A stretch of 64,000 nt of DNA from Caballeronia sp. NK8 (GTDB lineage: Bacteria > Pseudomonadota > Gammaproteobacteria > Burkholderiales > Burkholderiaceae), in contig NZ_AP024326.1 in assembly GCF_018408855.1 (NCBI RefSeq), positions 806,001 to 870,000 of the forward strand, written 5' to 3'. Positions 44,732 through 53,211 of the stretch are shown here, in pieces. A program made the position numbers and the translations under genes. The notes beneath the pieces were generated by a model. That model saw only the letters and a list, made by a program, of their open reading frames with translations, did not search any database and had not been told where the DNA came from. How positions within the stretch are numbered: position 1 is the first letter of the stretch; every line of letters starts with the position of its first letter.

Positions 44732-45439
44732 TCAACGTCCGGCGATTAGACCGCCGTCGACGTGAAGGATCTCGCCGGTTGTAAAGGCGGCGTCCTCGAG
44801 ATATAGCACCGCTCGAACGATATCCTCGACTTCGCCGAGCTTGTTCATGGGATGGAAGGCGGCCAGCTTGTCAACCATGCTCGGATCGTGCATCGGCGTG
44901 CGGATAACGCCCGGAGCCACGGCGTTCACGCGGATCCCGCGCGTGGCGTACTCGATCGCCATGCTCTTGGTCGCGGCGTTCATCCCGCCCTTCGTCAGCA
45001 TCGCGATGAAGGCGGGCGAGCGCGAGCTCGCGAATTCCGCCGTCGAAGCCGTAATCTGGACGACATGGCCACTGCCCTGCTCGAGCATCACTGGAATGAC
45101 TCGCTGCGTGGTAAAGAAAAAGCCGTCGAGGTTGGTCTTCACCTTGAGCCGGTAATCCTCTTCGGTATATTCGGTGAACGGCTTGCCGATGAAGATGCCG
45201 GCGTTGTTCACCAACGTATCAATGCGGCCGAAGCTGTCGAGAGCTGCCGCGACCAGACGCTTACCCGTGTCGGGGTCGCCGATGTCGCCGGCGATGGTCA
45301 CGAGGTCAGGATCGGCTGAAGGCTGGATCGAGCGCGATGTAGCGACGACGCCGTAGCCCCGGGCGCGGAAACCGTTGACGATGCCTTCGCCAATGCCCTG
45401 CGAAGCGCCGGTGACAATGGCTACCTTTTTCTGGCTCAT
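44732..45439 (-). CDS. Short-chain dehydrogenase/reductase
   Basis: 235 residues from the ATG at 45439 (AGGAGA upstream). The NAD(P) loop is VTGASQGIGEGIVNG and the structural motif is VNNAG. The usual catalytic Tyr-xxx-Lys is not clear: the expected region reads AFIAMLTKGGMNAATKSM, with Met-Leu-Thr-Lys in place of YxxxK, while Ser in QITASTAEFASS is kept. So the Lys remains but the Tyr appears replaced. It may be impaired or use another residue. It is divergent from a LysR gene across a 17-base palindrome, a typical reductase/regulator pair. Confidence 0.85.
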   Translation of the reverse strand: MSQKKVAIVTGASQGIGEGIVNGFRARGYGVVATSRSIQPSADPDLVTIAGDIGDPDTGKRLVAAALDSFGRIDTLVNNAGIFIGKPFTEYTEEDYRLKVKTNLDGFFFTTQRVIPVMLEQGSGHVVQITASTAEFASSRSPAFIAMLTKGGMNAATKSMAIEYATRGIRVNAVAPGVIRTPMHDPSMVDKLAAFHPMNKLGEVEDIVRAVLYLEDAAFTTGEILHVDGGLIAGR

Positions 45440-45468
45440 GCTGTTTCTCCTGGCTGTTGAGTGAACCT

Positions 45469-45485
45469 GGATGCCGTTGGCATCC
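45469..45485. promoter_or_regulatory. Perfect palindrome between SDR and LysR genes
   Basis: GGATGCC-GTT-GGCATCC, an exact 17-base inverted repeat in the 107-base gap between two divergent starts. Likely LysR binding site controlling both; inference. Confidence 0.55.
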
Positions 45486-45546
45486 CGTGGTATGGACAGC
45501 AGGTTATCGCTGGACTTTCGGAAAGAGGAGCCGCTATCCTCGCGCA

Positions 45547-46443
45547 ATGACTGATAAAAAACGCACAGAACTCGACTGGCAGGACATGCGGATATTCCTG
45601 GCGCTGGGGCGCTATCGAAGCCTGTCCGCCGCTGCCCGCGCCTTGCGGGTCAATCACGCGACGATTGCCCGCCGTGTCCAGTCTCTCGAGAAAAGCGTCG
45701 GTCAGAAGCTAGTGGAGCGCCGGCCGGAGGGCTACGCACTGACGCCGGCTGGAACACACGCGTTACAGGTTGCAGCGGAAATGGAAACCGCGGCGCTGAC
45801 GATAGGGCATGCGCAGGCGAGCGATGGCGACGCTATCCTTCGAGGCCTAGTGCGCATAAATGCACCGCCCGCGCTATGTCAGGGTTTCATCCTTGCACGC
45901 CTCACACAGATTACCGAGTCCTATCCCGGTATCGACATTGATCTTGCGACAAACCTTCGTTCCGTCAGTCTTGATCGTCACAAAGCCGATATTGCGGTGC
46001 GTGTGGGTCGCCTCGTCGACGCGGACCTGATCGCAAAGCCACTCGGTCGCATGGCGTTCGGCTTCTATGGCGCACCAGCGCAGTGCGAGCGAGCCGAACG
46101 CGGGGAGGTGCCGGTTTTCGTGAGTTTCAACGAGGAAAGCGCCGACATGCCGGGCACGAACTGGCTGACACAGCATTTCCAGCGCTCGCGCGTTTCACTT
46201 CGCGCCGAGAATCACATCTTGCAGGCGATCGCCGCGCGAGACGGTGCAGGCCTAGCCTTGTTGCCTCATTATCTAGGCCGAAGCTTGCCTGGGCTGAGCC
46301 CGTGCTCGCTGGGGCCGTTGCCCCCGCCGCGAGATATGTGGCTATTGATACGCAGACAGGACCGAAACGTCCCGACAATACGCGCGGTCATGCAGCACCT
46401 TATCGATTCATTCAAGCAGAGCGAAACACTTTTCGACGCTTAA
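45547..46443 (+). CDS. LysR-family transcriptional regulator
   Basis: 298 residues from the ATG at 45547; the open frame before it is not family-like. The start LDWQDMRIFLALGRYRSLSA leads into the helix-turn-helix ARALRVNHATIARRVQSLE, the pattern of the CrgA/DsdC-like LysR branch that often guards oxidoreductase genes. The effector domain has DIAVRVGRLVDADLIAKPLG. Divergent from the short-chain dehydrogenase across a perfect palindrome, so it most likely controls that gene. Inducer unknown. Confidence 0.9.
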   Translation: MTDKKRTELDWQDMRIFLALGRYRSLSAAARALRVNHATIARRVQSLEKSVGQKLVERRPEGYALTPAGTHALQVAAEMETAALTIGHAQASDGDAILRGLVRINAPPALCQGFILARLTQITESYPGIDIDLATNLRSVSLDRHKADIAVRVGRLVDADLIAKPLGRMAFGFYGAPAQCERAERGEVPVFVSFNEESADMPGTNWLTQHFQRSRVSLRAENHILQAIAARDGAGLALLPHYLGRSLPGLSPCSLGPLPPPRDMWLLIRRQDRNVPTIRAVMQHLIDSFKQSETLFDA

Positions 46444-46665
46444 GTTCTAGGCGCGTCCGACCCGCAGCTCGCCGCACACCGACGAGGAAGAAGCGATAAT
46501 GTGGAGGAATATGGCGTTGGCCAACGCGCAGTCGACTGCCGATGAACGACCCATTCCCGTCATCTGCCCCACCTCGCTCGATGTCTGCAACGCCACCAAC
46601 AGCGGACGTTCGTGGGCCGTGTAACTGCCCCGTCGAGGCTCGCGATCCTTGCCCGACCAATCTTT

Positions 46666-47526
46666 TCAGCCTCGATCCAGGAGCGACGCGAGTTGCGGCA
46701 AATCGGAGGCGATTACGTCGATGTATGGCTCCGGCAAGGTATCGACCTCGGTCGCCCGACCGTTCTCAAAGGGACGCGGAATAAATGCCGTGAGCAGGCC
46801 GCTGCGCTTGGCCGCCATCAGGTCCCACTTGTGGGCTGACGCCAGCATGATCTCGCCCGGTACAAAGCCGAGATACTCGGACGCGAGCTGGTAGACACGC
46901 GGATCAGGCTTGAACGCGTGCACCAATTCGCCGGTGAGGATCGCGTCAAAGGGCAATCCTTCGCGTTTGACGAGGCCGATCATTCCCGCCATCGACGCAT
47001 TCGTCAGCGTTGCAACCACGAACGCCTTTCGCAGCGATGTTAGTCCCGCCAGCGTATCGCTCCATGGTGTCATCGTCCCCCAGACGTCGAGCAAGCCGCT
47101 TTTGTCATCGTAGGAAAGCGCATTGCCGCGCGGGTAATGCATAAGCAATGCAGGCAACACCTCGGCATAAACAGCGCGGTTGGGCTGCCACGGCTTGCGC
47201 CCGGCGGCGATCTCGACGATCGCGTCATGTGCCGCAGCACTCCACCGTCCCGCAAAAGTCGACCAGTCCTGAAGTCGCGGCGCGACTACAGGGATGCGGG
47301 CGAGTTCATGCATCATCGGATCGTAGAAGTTGAAGACGGTGCCTTGCATATCGAAGACAAGGGCCTTGGGTCGAATGGTGTCGTGTGCAGTGGTCATTGC
47401 GGTTCCTGAAGGCGAGGGCGACAGCCCTTGCGCGAGTGCGGCGGCCGAAACGAATGGCAGCGATGCGAGAAGCTGCACGAAACGCCGTCGTCCGGGTTGC
47501 AGTACTTGAGGCTTCGATAGGTTCAT
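46666..47526 (-). CDS. Haloacid dehalogenase type II-like hydrolase with Tat signal
   Basis: 286 residues from the ATG at 47526. The first 30 residues are a twin-arginine signal (PGRRRFVQLLASLPFVSAAA). HAD motifs follow: nucleophile Asp in VFDMQGTVFNF, Thr-Asn in ATLTNASM, Lys in FKPDPRVYQLA and the acidic/His block ASAHKWDLMAAKRSG, in type II (L-2-haloacid dehalogenase) order. The nucleophile loop has Gln-Gly where that family usually has Tyr/Phe-Gly, so dehalogenation is not certain. An internal ATG at 47397 with AGGAA upstream would give a shorter cytoplasmic form without the signal. MFS gene upstream on the same strand. Confidence 0.8.
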   Translation of the reverse strand: MNLSKPQVLQPGRRRFVQLLASLPFVSAAALAQGLSPSPSGTAMTTAHDTIRPKALVFDMQGTVFNFYDPMMHELARIPVVAPRLQDWSTFAGRWSAAAHDAIVEIAAGRKPWQPNRAVYAEVLPALLMHYPRGNALSYDDKSGLLDVWGTMTPWSDTLAGLTSLRKAFVVATLTNASMAGMIGLVKREGLPFDAILTGELVHAFKPDPRVYQLASEYLGFVPGEIMLASAHKWDLMAAKRSGLLTAFIPRPFENGRATEVDTLPEPYIDVIASDLPQLASLLDRG

Positions 47527-47574
47527 GATGTTTCTCGTTGCATGATTCGGTGTCGTCGAGTGGGGCGCTGGTGT

Positions 47575-48768
47575 TTAGCACCGTCCCAGCGCGTTTCGGG
47601 CGGGCGCGGCAGCCGGACGCTCCGACCATCGATACATCGCGACAACTGCGATTCCCAACACCGCCAACGCCACCCCGGCGTACACCGTCGTGAGGACGTT
47701 GACGCCTGCCAGTGTCAGCCCGCCGAGGAAGGATCCGCCAGAAATGCCAAGGTTAAACGCGGCGACGTTGAGCCCCGCCGCCGTACCGACCGCCTCGGGC
47801 GCCACGCGTCGAGCCACTAGCACGACGGCCGCCTGCATGATGGGAGGAACGGCGAAGGCGAACGCACCCCACACAAACAGGTTGACCATCACCATCACGG
47901 GATGCTGTGCGGTGAGCCAGAGCGCGGCGACCGACGCGGCGATGCCGGCCAGCGCGAAGTTCATGCTGAGCTTCGGGCCATATCGGTCGGACAGGCGTCC
48001 TCCGCCGATCGTCCCCGCCACGGAACCGAGTCCGAACACCATCAGCCCGACGGTTACGCCTTCGCTCCGGAACCCCGTGGTATGAATCAACAGCGGCGAC
48101 AGGTACGTGAACACCGCGAACGTCGCTCCCATGCCTAGTGCAGCGATCGCATAGAGCGGCATCAATGCACGGCTTTTCAGCAGAGCGAGCTGCGAGAGCA
48201 CGGTCCCAGCACTACGCGGAGCGGCCAGCGCGGGCAGAAGCCGCCAGAGGCCGATAGTCGCCAGCGCGCCCATGGCGGCCACTGCCAGGAACGGCAGCCG
48301 CCAGCTCATCAGATCGCCGAGCCACGTTCCGCCAGGGACGCCAGTCACCATCGCGACCGTCAGGCCGCTGACCATGATCGCCACGGCCCTGCCTGACTTA
48401 TCCGGCGGCACCAGCGACGTGGCAACGGTTGTCCCGAGGCCGAAGAACACACCGTGCGCGACCGCCATCACGATCCGGATCACGAGCAGTGCTGGGAAGG
48501 CTGTCGAAAGTCCGGCCGCCAGATTGCATAGCGTAAAGAACGCCATCAGCGCGAGCAGCAATGCGCGGCGCGGCAAGCGCGCCGTCATGGCCGAGACAAC
48601 AGGCGTGCCGACCGTAATGGCCAGCGCGTAGAAACTCACCAGCAAACCGGCCGTCGACACGGAGATGCCGAACGCCCTTCCAATGTCGGGCAACAAGCCG
48701 ACGATAACGAACTCCGTCGTTCCGATTGCGAACGCGGCGAAAGCGAGGGAAAACACTGCTGCGGGCAT
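47575..48768 (-). CDS. MFS efflux transporter, AraJ/YdhP type
   Basis: 397 residues. The start SLAFAAFAIGTTEFVIVGLLPDIG is split across helix 1, and the loop motif is GGRLSDRYGPK in the second half. The motif VSAMTARLPRRALL and the block GVFFGLGTTVATSLV match the DHA1 family of drug and sugar effluxers. Twelve membrane segments. It lies 48 bases upstream of the Tat-HAD gene on the same strand, so they may share a transcript. Substrate unknown. Confidence 0.85.
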   Translation of the reverse strand: MPAAVFSLAFAAFAIGTTEFVIVGLLPDIGRAFGISVSTAGLLVSFYALAITVGTPVVSAMTARLPRRALLLALMAFFTLCNLAAGLSTAFPALLVIRIVMAVAHGVFFGLGTTVATSLVPPDKSGRAVAIMVSGLTVAMVTGVPGGTWLGDLMSWRLPFLAVAAMGALATIGLWRLLPALAAPRSAGTVLSQLALLKSRALMPLYAIAALGMGATFAVFTYLSPLLIHTTGFRSEGVTVGLMVFGLGSVAGTIGGGRLSDRYGPKLSMNFALAGIAASVAALWLTAQHPVMVMVNLFVWGAFAFAVPPIMQAAVVLVARRVAPEAVGTAAGLNVAAFNLGISGGSFLGGLTLAGVNVLTTVYAGVALAVLGIAVVAMYRWSERPAAAPARNALGRC

Positions 48769-48879
48769 GATGAACTCCTCAATGAAGTCATTCGCGCTGG
48801 CTTCGCGGTGACTGGCACGCGGACGGGCCGGAAGAAGCCCTCTGTCCCGCCCGGCGCTCAGCTACCGCGGCGTCACGCT

Positions 48880-49611
48880 TCAGAAGTCCTGAACGGTGGG
48901 GCGAATCACGATTTCGTTGACGTCGACCGAGCTGGGCTGCTCGATCGCGTAGGCGATGGCTTGCGCAATCGCGTCGGCGGGGATCGCCATCTTGTAGAAG
49001 TCGACGACAAAATTGCGGCTGTCGTCGTGGCCCGAACCGAACTTCAGTTCTGTGTCGATCGCACCCGGTGATATGACGGTCGTGCGGATGTTGCCGCCCA
49101 CTTCGTGACGCACACCCTCAGAAATCGCGCGCACGGCGAACTTCGTTCCCGAATAAACCGTGCCTCCGGGGCTGAAGACCTTCAGGCCCACGACCGACGC
49201 GATATTGACGAAATGGCCCGACTGCTGTTTTTCGAATACCGGCAGCGCCGCGGCGACTCCGTACAGGAGGCCCTTGATGTTGATGTCGATCATCCGGTCC
49301 CACTCGTCGGTCTTGCGCAATGACAGGGGTGCGATCGCCATCAGGCCAGCGTTATTCACCATGACGTCGAGGCGGCCATGTTGCGATACGACGTCGCTGA
49401 TCAGGCGGTTGACTTGCTCCTGATCCGTCACGTCCACCTGATGGATCGAGACTCGCCCGCCTTTCGCCAGGATTTCCGCGGCAACGCGTTGCAGCCTTTC
49501 TATGCGCCGGGCGGCGAGAGCGACAGTGGCGCCTTTGGAGGCAAGAAGTTTGGCGGTGGCTTCACCGATTCCGCTGGAAGCACCGGTAATGACGACGACT
49601 TTGTTTGCCAT
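48880..49611 (-). CDS. Short-chain dehydrogenase/reductase (classical)
   Basis: 243 residues from the ATG at 49611 (CTGGAGAGA upstream). Complete classical motif set: VVITGASSGIGEATAKLL, DVMVNNAGLM, Ser in IASVVG and YSGTKFAV with the catalytic Tyr and Lys. It should reduce or oxidise a small ketone or alcohol with NADP(H) in the cytoplasm. Divergent from the LysR gene at 49733. Its upstream region is closely similar to that of the dehydrogenase at 51785, so the two are probably co-regulated. Confidence 0.92.
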   Translation of the reverse strand: MANKVVVITGASSGIGEATAKLLASKGATVALAARRIERLQRVAAEILAKGGRVSIHQVDVTDQEQVNRLISDVVSQHGRLDVMVNNAGLMAIAPLSLRKTDEWDRMIDINIKGLLYGVAAALPVFEKQQSGHFVNIASVVGLKVFSPGGTVYSGTKFAVRAISEGVRHEVGGNIRTTVISPGAIDTELKFGSGHDDSRNFVVDFYKMAIPADAIAQAIAYAIEQPSSVDVNEIVIRPTVQDF

Positions 49612-49664
49612 GATTTCTCTCCAGGAAGTTGAACTGCGTGAAGAGAAGTCTCGTCCCGACGGGC

Positions 49665-49726
49665 ACTTTTGATTAGACTGGAATGTATAGAATGTCTTTT
49701 CCACTCTTGCAAAGATCGTCACGGAG
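49665..49726. promoter_or_regulatory. Shared SDR/LysR control region, copy 1
   Basis: Contains ACTTTTGATTAGA (49665-49677) and CTTGCAAAGATCGT nearby, ending at the LysR ribosome site. The same two blocks in the same order lie at 52709 above another SDR gene (ACTTTTGATTAGA exactly, then TTTGCAAAAATCGT). Conservation in non-coding DNA suggests a common regulator, most simply the LysR at 49733. Confidence 0.6.
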
Positions 49727-49732
49727 GTGTCG

Positions 49733-50644
49733 ATGACCGAACTCGCCGACCTGAACGACATCGCCGTCTTTGTGCGGGTAGCGCAGTTCGGGAGCTTCAG
49801 CCGCGCTGCGCGCGCGCTCGGCATGCCTGTCTCGACCGTCAGCCGCAAGGTGAGCGCGCTCGAGGAAAGGCTCGGCGTAACCCTGTTGCAGCGCACGACG
49901 CGCAAGCTGAGCCTGACTGGACAGGGGCGCGCCTACTTCGATCAATGCAGCGAGCCGCTAGGTCATCTGTATGACGCCGAGCGCGTGATCACCCAGACGC
50001 AGAAGACGCCGGAGGGCGTGCTACGCATCTCCGGTCCTGTGATGCTCGAACAGGAACCGTTTTACGCCTTCCTGTCGGCATTCTTGAATGACTATCCGCA
50101 GATCCGGGTGGATCTGTACTTCACGAACGCGTTTATCGACCTGATCGCCGAAAACGTCGACGTTGCGATTCGTTTTGGTGAATTGCAGGACTCAAGCCTC
50201 GTTGCGCAGCGAGTAGGAAGGAGCGTGCGGCAGCTCGTCGTCTCGGCCGACTATGCACGAAACCATTCCCTTCCATCGCGGCCCGAGGAGCTCAGCCAGC
50301 ATCCCTGCGTGCTGATCAACGCGCGCAACAACGAGACGGAATGGCACCTCGCGAACGGCCGCAAGGCGGCCAGGGTACACGTGAGCGGGCCCGTTGCCGC
50401 GCGCGACTTTCACATAGTCCATGCATTCGCGCTGCGCGGGCACGGCATCGCGCTGCTTCCATCGAGCTACTGCGACCCGCATATCGCCAGCGGAGAACTG
50501 GTGCGTGTGCTACCCGACTGGTCGTCACCGGAGCTGTTCGTCCACGCCGTTTATCCGACGCGGCGCTTCATGCCGTCGAGGTTGAAAGCATTTCTCGATG
50601 CGCTGAAAGCGTGGAAGGGACCGCTTTGGCTTCCGTTGCGCTGA
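49733..50644 (+). CDS. LysR-family transcriptional regulator (CrgA-like)
   Basis: 303 residues from the ATG at 49733, five bases after GGAGG; a GTG two codons earlier would overlap that site. LNDIAVFVRVAQFGSFSRAA leads into the helix-turn-helix RALGMPVSTVSRKVSALEER. The effector domain shows DVAIRFGELQDSSLVAQRVG and a C-terminal HGIALLPSSYC. Divergent from the SDR at 48880. A second copy of its upstream region is found above the SDR at 51785, so it may regulate both. Luciferase-like monooxygenase gene lies convergent, 15 bases downstream. Confidence 0.9.
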   Translation: MTELADLNDIAVFVRVAQFGSFSRAARALGMPVSTVSRKVSALEERLGVTLLQRTTRKLSLTGQGRAYFDQCSEPLGHLYDAERVITQTQKTPEGVLRISGPVMLEQEPFYAFLSAFLNDYPQIRVDLYFTNAFIDLIAENVDVAIRFGELQDSSLVAQRVGRSVRQLVVSADYARNHSLPSRPEELSQHPCVLINARNNETEWHLANGRKAARVHVSGPVAARDFHIVHAFALRGHGIALLPSSYCDPHIASGELVRVLPDWSSPELFVHAVYPTRRFMPSRLKAFLDALKAWKGPLWLPLR

Positions 50645-50659
50645 AGTTGGGCCGTCGCA

Positions 50660-51682
50660 CTAGCGCCAGCCGAGCGCGGGAGCGACGTGCGTGAGGATCG
50701 ATTCGATCACGTGTGCGCAGTACTCCACGCCGAGTTGATTCGGTACGGTCAACAGTAGCGTGTCGGCTTCCGCAATGGCCTCGTCCGCTGCGAGTTGCCT
50801 GACGAGCGCGTCGGGCTCTGCCGCATAATTGCGGCCGAAGATTGTCCGGATGTTGCCGTCCAGCAGTCCGATCGTATCGTCGCTGTTCGCATCGCGTCCA
50901 AAGTACAGGCGGTCGCGATCGTTCATCACCGCGAAGATGCTGCGACTCACCGACACGCGCGGTTCGCGCGCGTGGCCGGCTTCCTTCCACGCCTGCCGGT
51001 AAGCACGAATCTGCTCCGCCTGCTGGACATGGAGCGGACGGCCCGACTCGTCGTTCTTCAGTGTCGAGCATTGCAGGTTCATGCCCATCCCGGCTGCCCA
51101 TACCGCGGTGGCATCCGATCCCGAGCCCCACCAGATGCGATCGCGCAACCCTTCGGAATGGGGCTCGACGCGTAGGAGGCCCGGCGGGTTGGCAAACATT
51201 GGCCGTGGATTTGGCTCAGCGAAACCTTCGCCGCGCAGCACTTCGTAGAACACTTCCGTGTGTCGACGGGCAAGATCGACGTGCGTCTCGCCCTCGCCCG
51301 GCGCATAGCCGAAATAGCGCCACCCGTTGATCACCTGTTCGCCCGAGCCGCGGCTGATGCCGAGTTGCAGCCGCCCACCGGCGATGAGGTCGGCCGCGCC
51401 CGCGTCTTCGGCCATGTACAGCGGATTCTCGTACCTCATGTCGATGACGGCAGTGCCAATTTCAATGCGACTTGTTCTCGCACCGACAGCGGCCAGCAAC
51501 GGAAATGGCGACGCGAGTTGGCGCGCGAAATGGTGCACGCGAAAAAACGCGCCATCTGCGCCGAGTTGCTCGGCGGCGACCGCGAGGTCGATGGATTGCA
51601 GCAGGACGTCGGCAGCAGAACGCGCAAGCGAATGCGACGACGAAGACCAATGGCCAAACGATAGAAAACCGATTTTTTTCAT
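50660..51682 (-). CDS. LLM-class flavin-dependent monooxygenase
   Basis: 340 residues. The start KKIGFLSFGHWSSSSHS and the TIM-barrel strands GADGAFFRVHHFARQLASP, RIEIGTAVIDMRYENPLYM and GGRLQLGISRGSGEQV are characteristic of bacterial luciferase-like enzymes (LLM class, flavin-binding). It should oxygenate a small molecule with FMNH2 supplied by a reductase; no reductase gene is adjacent. On the same strand as the SDR upstream (51785), 102 bases away, and may be co-expressed with it. Substrate unknown. Confidence 0.88.
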   Translation of the reverse strand: MKKIGFLSFGHWSSSSHSLARSAADVLLQSIDLAVAAEQLGADGAFFRVHHFARQLASPFPLLAAVGARTSRIEIGTAVIDMRYENPLYMAEDAGAADLIAGGRLQLGISRGSGEQVINGWRYFGYAPGEGETHVDLARRHTEVFYEVLRGEGFAEPNPRPMFANPPGLLRVEPHSEGLRDRIWWGSGSDATAVWAAGMGMNLQCSTLKNDESGRPLHVQQAEQIRAYRQAWKEAGHAREPRVSVSRSIFAVMNDRDRLYFGRDANSDDTIGLLDGNIRTIFGRNYAAEPDALVRQLAADEAIAEADTLLLTVPNQLGVEYCAHVIESILTHVAPALGWR

Positions 51683-51784
51683 GTCAGCGCTGGGCGCAAG
51701 CGTGAGAAGACGATGAGCGTATCTTGCCCGAGTCGGGCAGACGCCGCCGGCACGCGCGCTGTCTGCCCATTCTTTCTTTGCGGA

Positions 51785-52642
51785 TCAGGAGGGGAAATCA
51801 GTGGACGCTGAAAGCGCCTTCCAGGTTTCCGTTTCGGCAGTCACGTACGCGTTTTTTGCCGCGAGCGCCTTGAGCGTGTCCGTGCCGAGCGGCAAACGCA
51901 GCGGCGGCGTCTCCGCATCGACGAGCCTGATCATCGCGGTTGCCAGTTTTGCGGGATCGCCTGGCTGATTGTGATTGATCTCGACAGCGAGGTGCCGCAG
52001 TTTGCCCGACGTGTCTTCATAGTCGCTAATGATCGTCTTGCCGACGACCAGCGACGATGCATCCAGAAAGTCCGTGCGGAAAAACCCAGGCTCGATCATG
52101 GTTGCGCGAATGCCAAGCGGCTTGAGTTCGGCGTGCAATGCTTCGGTGATACCTTCGACGGCGAACTTAGTCGAGCTGTACACACCGACGCCTGCCGCCG
52201 CCTGATAACCGACGATGGACGACGTGTTGATCACATGACCCGCACGCTGCTTTCGCATCACCGGCAGCACGGCACGTGTGACGTTGAGCAGGCCGAACAC
52301 GTTGGTCTCGTAGATGCGGCGAACCTCGGCATCGCTCGATTCTTCAACGGCCGCGAGCAAACCGAAGCCTGCGTTGTTGACCAGTACATCGATGCGGCCA
52401 AACCTTTCGACCGCGGTTTCGACGGCCGCCCTGGCCTGTGCCTCCTCTGTCACGTCGAGTGCAACGGTGAGCAACGCGGGCGACTCTCCCAGCCGTTCGG
52501 CGATCGTGGCGGCGTTCCGGCCGGTGGCGACGACAGCGTTGCCGTCATCGAGAGCGGCTTTCGCGATCAGTGCGCCCAGACCGCGCGACGCACCGGTGAT
52601 GAACCACACCCGCTTGAACTGCTGTTTCGTGATTTCGTACAT
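51785..52642 (-). CDS. Short-chain dehydrogenase/reductase
   Basis: 285 residues from the ATG at 52642 with GGAGAAGGAC upstream. VWFITGASRGLGALIAKAAL, DVLVNNAGFG, Ser in NTSSIVGY and YSSTKFAVEG with catalytic Tyr/Lys are all present. The long form with GFFRTDFLDASS is typical of the ketoreductase-like branch that precedes monooxygenase genes. The control region above it is a diverged copy of that of the SDR/LysR pair at 49.7 kb. Expected role: NADP(H)-dependent carbonyl reduction, cytoplasmic. Confidence 0.92.
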   Translation of the reverse strand: MYEITKQQFKRVWFITGASRGLGALIAKAALDDGNAVVATGRNAATIAERLGESPALLTVALDVTEEAQARAAVETAVERFGRIDVLVNNAGFGLLAAVEESSDAEVRRIYETNVFGLLNVTRAVLPVMRKQRAGHVINTSSIVGYQAAAGVGVYSSTKFAVEGITEALHAELKPLGIRATMIEPGFFRTDFLDASSLVVGKTIISDYEDTSGKLRHLAVEINHNQPGDPAKLATAMIRLVDAETPPLRLPLGTDTLKALAAKNAYVTAETETWKALSASTDFPS

Positions 52643-53211
52643 GTCCTTCTCCTTGGTTCGTGATGGATTCGAAACGAACTGCTGGAGAAAAGTGTCGGCG
52701 TGATCGGAACTTTTGATTAGATGGAGATGGCTGGAATGACTTTTTCGTGTTTGCAAAAATCGTGCGAACGAAAGGAGACGCATCGCGCCCGCATCTTCGA
52801 ACGTCAGCCGGCGCGAACGTCAACAGAAGTGACATATCACGCGTTTGCTAAATGCGGTGTCCGGCATGGCGGCGACAACGGCCATTCAGTTTGCCGCAGC
52901 GGGCGTCCCTTCTTGGCCGATCAGGAGAGGTCGCCAACGGCCGCTTTATGTCGCTCCAGTTCGCAAAGGCTCGATTCGACTGACTGACCGCTTTGGAGAC
53001 GGCCGTCTGACCGGAGTGGGTCGGCATTGTGCGTTGGCGACTGGCTGCTTTCCGGCAACGAAAATCAATGGCCGCTTTCCGGCGGTGAGTTCGGAGAGCC
53101 GACAGCCGCATCCGGACCCTCTTCTGCCGCTCGGCGCTTGTCCGGCCGAAGGTCGCATCCTGAATAAGTGCGGTCGCTAAATGAGGCCACGTCTCGGGAC
53201 GCAAAGGATTC
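52643..53211. other. Intergenic region: second SDR control region plus dispersed repeat
   Basis: 569 bases without a gene. ACTTTTGATTAGA at 52709-52721 and TTTGCAAAAATCGT downstream copy the 49.7 kb control region, but no regulator gene follows on the plus strand, as if it had been lost. Farther on, 53018-53093 is a copy of the dispersed repeat. Confidence 0.6.
53018..53093 (+). repeat. Dispersed degenerate repeat, copy 2
   Basis: 76 bases aligning with 31087-31163; the last 25 bases differ at two positions only (TGGCCGCTTTCCGGCGGTGA, then GTTCG). Located in a gene-free gap. Confidence 0.6.
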
